Assembly (NCBI GenBank): GCA_943329105.2
Contig: CALQCP020000103.1
Coordinates: forward strand, 1 to 7,665
Length of the DNA stretch: 7,665 bases
Direction of reading: 5' to 3'
Origin: Chitinophaga pinensis
GTDB lineage: Bacteria; Planctomycetota; Phycisphaerae; Phycisphaerales; SM1A02
Shown here piece by piece: positions 5,150-7,665 of the stretch (within the stretch, counting starts at the first letter, position 1; every line of letters starts with the position of its first letter). A program made the translations under genes and the position numbers. Below the pieces are notes generated by a model that worked only from the letters and a program-made list of their open reading frames with translations, had not been told where the DNA came from and made no database searches.

Positions 5150-6010
5150 TCACCCCCGCCGCCGCCTTGCAGCGACCACACCGGCAAGACCCATCAAAGC
5201 CACCGCGCCCGGACTCGGCACAACATCACCAATCAACGTCATCTGGATAGTCGGGTTGTTGCCTTCGCCGTCCAGCGTGGTCACATATGCGTTGGTGTTT
5301 ACCGCAAACGTAGTGTTCGCTCCGTCGTAGAGAAAGTCCGATGCAATGGTGTAGTACGCGCTGTTGTAGGAAAGCTCAACGCTGCCTGCGCCCGTTCCCA
5401 GTCGGCTCCACTCGCCAGCCATGACAACAGTGCTGGTGAAGGTGCCGCCTTGTGAAACGCCACCGCTGCCGCCGCCATCAAACACCAGCGCCCAGTGCAA
5501 CTGACCATTGCGCATCACTTGCGTTTGTGAGATGAACGACTCGCCTCCGGGCGTGGCACCAGCCACAACGCCGCCTTCATAGGCAACGCGCCAAGTGGAA
5601 GTCAAATTGGATCCGCCAAAGGTCAGCGTGTACGGCGATTTGTACGTGCTATCCACCGGATCAAACGCGGCCGCGGTGAAATTCAACGTGGCGTCGCCAA
5701 TGGTCACCGCTGCAGAGACATTTTGGAAGTTGGATCGATATCCAAATTCGTCAGTTTGAACCTCGCCACTCACCGATGCCCGAACAGTCAGGTCATTGGC
5801 GTAGTTGTAACGAGCGTTACTGAAGGTTCCGCTCGTGCCAGTCAGCGTGGTGGTGGTTCTCCGCCACGGCTGAGTGATCTCAGCAAAGGTGTTGCTCACC
5901 AACATCAACGCAACCGCTGCGCTGGCCAATGAAATGCTGCTGGTCACGCCATTGCGCAATGACGAACCGGGGCGGGGGGCGGACACATTCTCAAGGGATG
6001 ACGCGATCAT
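5150..6010 (-). CDS. secreted protein with PEP-CTERM-like sorting tail
   Basis: A 286-residue protein from the ATG at 6010. The frame stays open back to a TTG at 6079, but the extra 23 residues give no better signal peptide. From 6010 the order is a polar start of about 20 residues, then the hydrophobic run ISLASAAVALMLVSNTFA, with cleavage likely after TFA. A GTG 63 bases further in could also start a shorter, more typical signal peptide; none of these starts has a clear ribosome-binding site. The mature part is rich in T, S, G and aromatic residues with alternating beta patterns (TLNFTAAAF, SPYTLTFGGSN, VELSYNSAYY) and a glycine-rich turn DGGGSGG. The tail is VPSP, a hydrophobic helix GAVALMGLAGVVAA, and RRRRG. 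It is exported and probably surface-linked; the function is unknown. It is on the same strand as the gene ending at 4038, 150 bases upstream of that gene's start. Confidence 0.82.
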   Translation of the reverse strand: MIASSLENVSAPRPGSSLRNGVTSSISLASAAVALMLVSNTFAEITQPWRRTTTTLTGTSGTFSNARYNYANDLTVRASVSGEVQTDEFGYRSNFQNVSAAVTIGDATLNFTAAAFDPVDSTYKSPYTLTFGGSNLTSTWRVAYEGGVVAGATPGGESFISQTQVMRNGQLHWALVFDGGGSGGVSQGGTFTSTVVMAGEWSRLGTGAGSVELSYNSAYYTIASDFLYDGANTTFAVNTNAYVTTLDGEGNNPTIQMTLIGDVVPSPGAVALMGLAGVVAARRRRG

Positions 6011-6152
6011 GGGAAACTTCTGAGTCGGGACGACTCGACAAGGGCTTGCCACAAATTCTTGCTTTGCAAGGGTGGTCAATTCGAAACAAAAGAAATGACA
6101 GCCGACTTTGTAACGCCACTCGTTAGACCAAGGGGGTCCACGAGTGTTTGTC

Positions 6153-6169
6153 GTGTTTCATTGAAACAC
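6153..6169. promoter_or_regulatory. small perfect hairpin or operator-like palindrome
   Basis: GTGTTTC and GAAACAC are exact reverse complements around ATT. A neighbouring AGTGTTT (6143-6149) can compete for the same right arm (AAACACT, 6164-6170). It lies about 145-160 bases upstream of the PEP-CTERM start at 6010. The role is unknown. Confidence 0.35.
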
Positions 6170-6280
6170 TTGATCGGTGCGAATATGCGCGCGATATCCG
6201 TGCACGCCATCACGCAATCTCGTTTTCAATAAACTTTGTTCGATGATGTGCCCGCACGCGCCTGAAATGCCAACATTTCT

Positions 6281-6409
6281 ATGATTATCAGCATGCACGA
6301 CCACCCCGCCATCTTGCGAGCAATTCTCAGTGGTTACGCATTGCACAGCAAAGGGGCCATCGACGCACATCCAACCGCGCCCAACGCACAAACGCCCCCA
6401 GACGCGTGA
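6281..6409 (+). CDS. possible small protein, low confidence
   Basis: An ATG at 6281 (or 6293) opens a frame to the TGA at 6407-6409, giving 42 or 38 residues: MHDHPAILRAILSGYALHSK and then a proline- and alanine-rich tail ending in PPDA. The first half could be a short helix. There is no ribosome-binding site before either ATG, and the stop sits inside the repeated hairpin at 6394-6415. It converges on the end of mraY. I do not recognise it, and it may be chance. Confidence 0.15.
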   Translation: MIISMHDHPAILRAILSGYALHSKGAIDAHPTAPNAQTPPDA

Positions 6410-6415
6410 GCGTCT
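6394..6415. repeat. second copy of 19-bp repeat, with hairpin at the end of mraY
   Basis: Bases 6394-6412 (gcccccagacgcgtgagcg) match 863-881 at 18 of 19 positions. AGACGC (6400-6405) and GCGTCT (6410-6415) form a perfect six-base stem around GTGA, touching the first base of the mraY stop triplet. On the minus strand it follows mraY directly and may end or stabilise that transcript. No T-run follows, so a classical terminator is not shown. Confidence 0.5.
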
Positions 6416-7629
6416 CACCGCAACTTCAAGCTCACCAGCGCCACAATCGCCAGGGTGATGGCGATCAGATAGAACCGCCCCACCACCTGCGTTTCTTTCC
6501 AGCCGGCTTGCTGGAAGTGGTGATGTGCGGGCGCACACAAGAGAATCCTTCGCCCCTCGCCGAAACGGATGCGCGTGAACTTGAACCACCCCACCTGCAT
6601 GATCACACTCAGCGCCTCTAAGTAGAAGACGCCGCCGATCAATACCAAGAGCGCCTCTTGCCGCACGCATACGGCAATGGTTGCCAGCAACCCGCCCATG
6701 GCAAGGCTGCCGGTATCGCCCATGAATATCTGCGCGGGCGCAACGTTAAACCAGAGGAATCCAAGACACGCGCCGGCCATCGCGCCAGCAATCACCATCA
6801 GTTCACCGCTGCCTGGCACGTACGGCACCATCAGAAAGTAACTGGCGCGCTGACTGGCTGAAATCCACGTGAGCACCATCATGGCAAACGCCGCAATCAA
6901 GAGCGTTCCACCCGCAAGGCCGTCAAGACCATCCGTGAGATTCACTGCGTTTGAAGTGAACGCAATCATGAATGAGCCAAGCAACATGAAAGTGATCAAC
7001 CCCATCTGCCAGACGCCAGGGGCAAGTTCGAGCGGTTGAATCACACCCTCAGTGGGCGCAGGTAAGTACGTGCGTTGGAATGGAAGATTCAGTACGTGCG
7101 CGTCCGGCACCGTGGCAGCATTCCAGATGAACCAACTGGCAATCACGCCGATACCAAACTGAAACACCAACTTCTCCCACGCCAGCAAACCATCGCGACT
7201 GCGCTTGCCACCGTTGCGCTTGTCGCGCGCGGCCTGCGTGAGCTTCATCCAATCGTCCCACGCGCCAACACCCGCAAGCCACACCAGCACAATGAGCGAC
7301 ACATGCACATACCGGCTATGCACCACGTCAGCAAGCAACACCGTGGTGAGAAACACGCTGCCGCACAGCAGGATGCCGCCCATCGTGGGCGTGCCCCGCT
7401 TCGATGCCATGATGGCGTTCAAATCTTTCCCGTAGAACTCCGGGTCGTCAGTCACCTTGACTGAACGCAACTTGGCGATCAGCTTGGGCATCAGTACCAA
7501 CACCATGCCAAACGAAAGCAGCACCGCAAAGAACGCTCGGAACTCCAATTGGAACATCACCTGCACCACGGGGTACAGACCAACGGAGTCGAGCCAGTTC
7601 TGCAGGTTCTCAACAAGCGCGTACAACAT
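6415..7629 (-). CDS. mraY: phospho-N-acetylmuramoyl-pentapeptide-transferase MraY
   Basis: A 404-residue polytopic membrane protein. It transfers phospho-MurNAc-pentapeptide from UDP to undecaprenyl phosphate, making lipid I, the first membrane step of peptidoglycan synthesis. The family's landmarks are all present: GTPTMGG (79-85); the aspartate pair in GAWDDWMKL (D125-D126); NAVNLTDGLDGLAGG (227-241, with D233); GDTGSLAMGG (304-313); and the cytoplasmic CAPAHHHF (365-372). About ten hydrophobic segments fit the usual topology. At 404 residues it is longer than the common 360; the extra length is in the N-terminus, the stretch DPEFYGKDLNAIMASKR and the region 172-205. The ATG at 7629 has GAGGTG four to five bases upstream and an in-frame stop at 7633-7635, so the start is firm. 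It is probably the last gene of a mur operon whose upstream members lie past the right edge. Confidence 0.97.
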   Translation of the reverse strand: MLYALVENLQNWLDSVGLYPVVQVMFQLEFRAFFAVLLSFGMVLVLMPKLIAKLRSVKVTDDPEFYGKDLNAIMASKRGTPTMGGILLCGSVFLTTVLLADVVHSRYVHVSLIVLVWLAGVGAWDDWMKLTQAARDKRNGGKRSRDGLLAWEKLVFQFGIGVIASWFIWNAATVPDAHVLNLPFQRTYLPAPTEGVIQPLELAPGVWQMGLITFMLLGSFMIAFTSNAVNLTDGLDGLAGGTLLIAAFAMMVLTWISASQRASYFLMVPYVPGSGELMVIAGAMAGACLGFLWFNVAPAQIFMGDTGSLAMGGLLATIAVCVRQEALLVLIGGVFYLEALSVIMQVGWFKFTRIRFGEGRRILLCAPAHHHFQQAGWKETQVVGRFYLIAITLAIVALVSLKLR

Positions 7630-7632
7630 GGG

Positions 7633-7665
7633 TCACCTCGCGGGTATCGATGCACCACCCGCCGC
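7633..7665 (-). CDS. possible last ten codons of the gene upstream of mraY
   Basis: On the minus strand a frame open from the window edge reads AAGGASIPAR and stops at 7633-7635, three bases before the mraY ATG. Tight spacing like this is usual in mur operons, where murF often precedes mraY. Another frame that overlaps the start of mraY is also open, so the true end of the upstream gene cannot be fixed from 36 bases. Confidence 0.2.
   Translation of the reverse strand, partial: AAGGASIPAR

Larger units (their letters stand above)
6011..6414. other. mostly non-coding stretch between PEP-CTERM gene and mraY
   Basis: About 400 bases without a convincing gene. It should hold the promoter of the minus-strand PEP-CTERM gene and the end of the mraY transcript. 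Visible items are a hairpin at 6153-6169 (GTGTTTC, loop ATT, GAAACAC), an upstream copy of GCCGACTTT at 6101-6109, a possible 38-42 codon plus-strand open frame (6281-6409), and the hairpin repeat at 6394-6415. No tRNA or known riboswitch is apparent. Confidence 0.5.

Noticed and set aside
6158..6670. 170-codon minus-strand frame
   Set aside because: It overlaps the end of mraY in another frame; mraY is certain, and the protein shows no recognisable features.
1..7665. CRISPR array, tRNA or rRNA
   Set aside because: No regularly spaced repeats, and no cloverleaf or rRNA-like segments were recognised on either strand.

Overview
The window is a GC-rich bacterial stretch, most likely from a planctomycete of the Phycisphaerae type. 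The main reason is three minus-strand secreted proteins that end in the short tail V-P-x-P, hydrophobic helix, R-rich end. This is the PEP-CTERM-like signature common in that group, and it sits here beside a complete mraY of peptidoglycan synthesis. The taxonomic call is an inference from protein style; no rRNA or other marker is present.

Layout. Bases 1-450 hold the end of an unrecognised plus-strand gene. Bases 541-834 encode a small MNT-type nucleotidyltransferase (minimal antitoxin type). The expected HEPN partner starts at 824, overlapping it, but is recognisable for only about nine codons before a GC-rich inverted repeat. On the minus strand follow a PEP-CTERM-like protein (1023-1580), a compact protein with two aspartic-protease DTG motifs (1684-2367), and a complete Fic AMP-transferase-type protein with a C-terminal winged helix (2405-3583). 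The Fic gene has a clear promoter whose -10 box lies inside a perfect 10-bp inverted repeat, which suggests an operator. Bases 3584-4037 are a mosaic with no intact gene: a 97-bp piece of a second nucleotidyltransferase gene is joined to two pieces of a second fic gene, the latter fused across a 298-bp deletion. Two more PEP-CTERM-like genes follow (4038-5000 and 5150-6010), then a mostly non-coding stretch (6011-6414), then mraY (6415-7629), whose upstream neighbours lie beyond the right edge.

How it fits together. The right end looks like the end of a cell-wall (dcw-type) operon. The rest is accessory: exported surface proteins mixed with toxin-antitoxin-like genes in different states, namely one intact Fic gene, one antitoxin-like gene that lost its toxin, and a collapsed second copy of the nucleotidyltransferase/fic pair. 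The collapsed copy is collinear with the intact one (same order and orientation), and most base differences in its coding pieces are synonymous. It is therefore better explained as an old, once-functional paralogous locus than as a fresh duplication. I see no CRISPR array, tRNA, rRNA or insertion sequence. The least expected intact gene is the 227-residue two-DTG protein.
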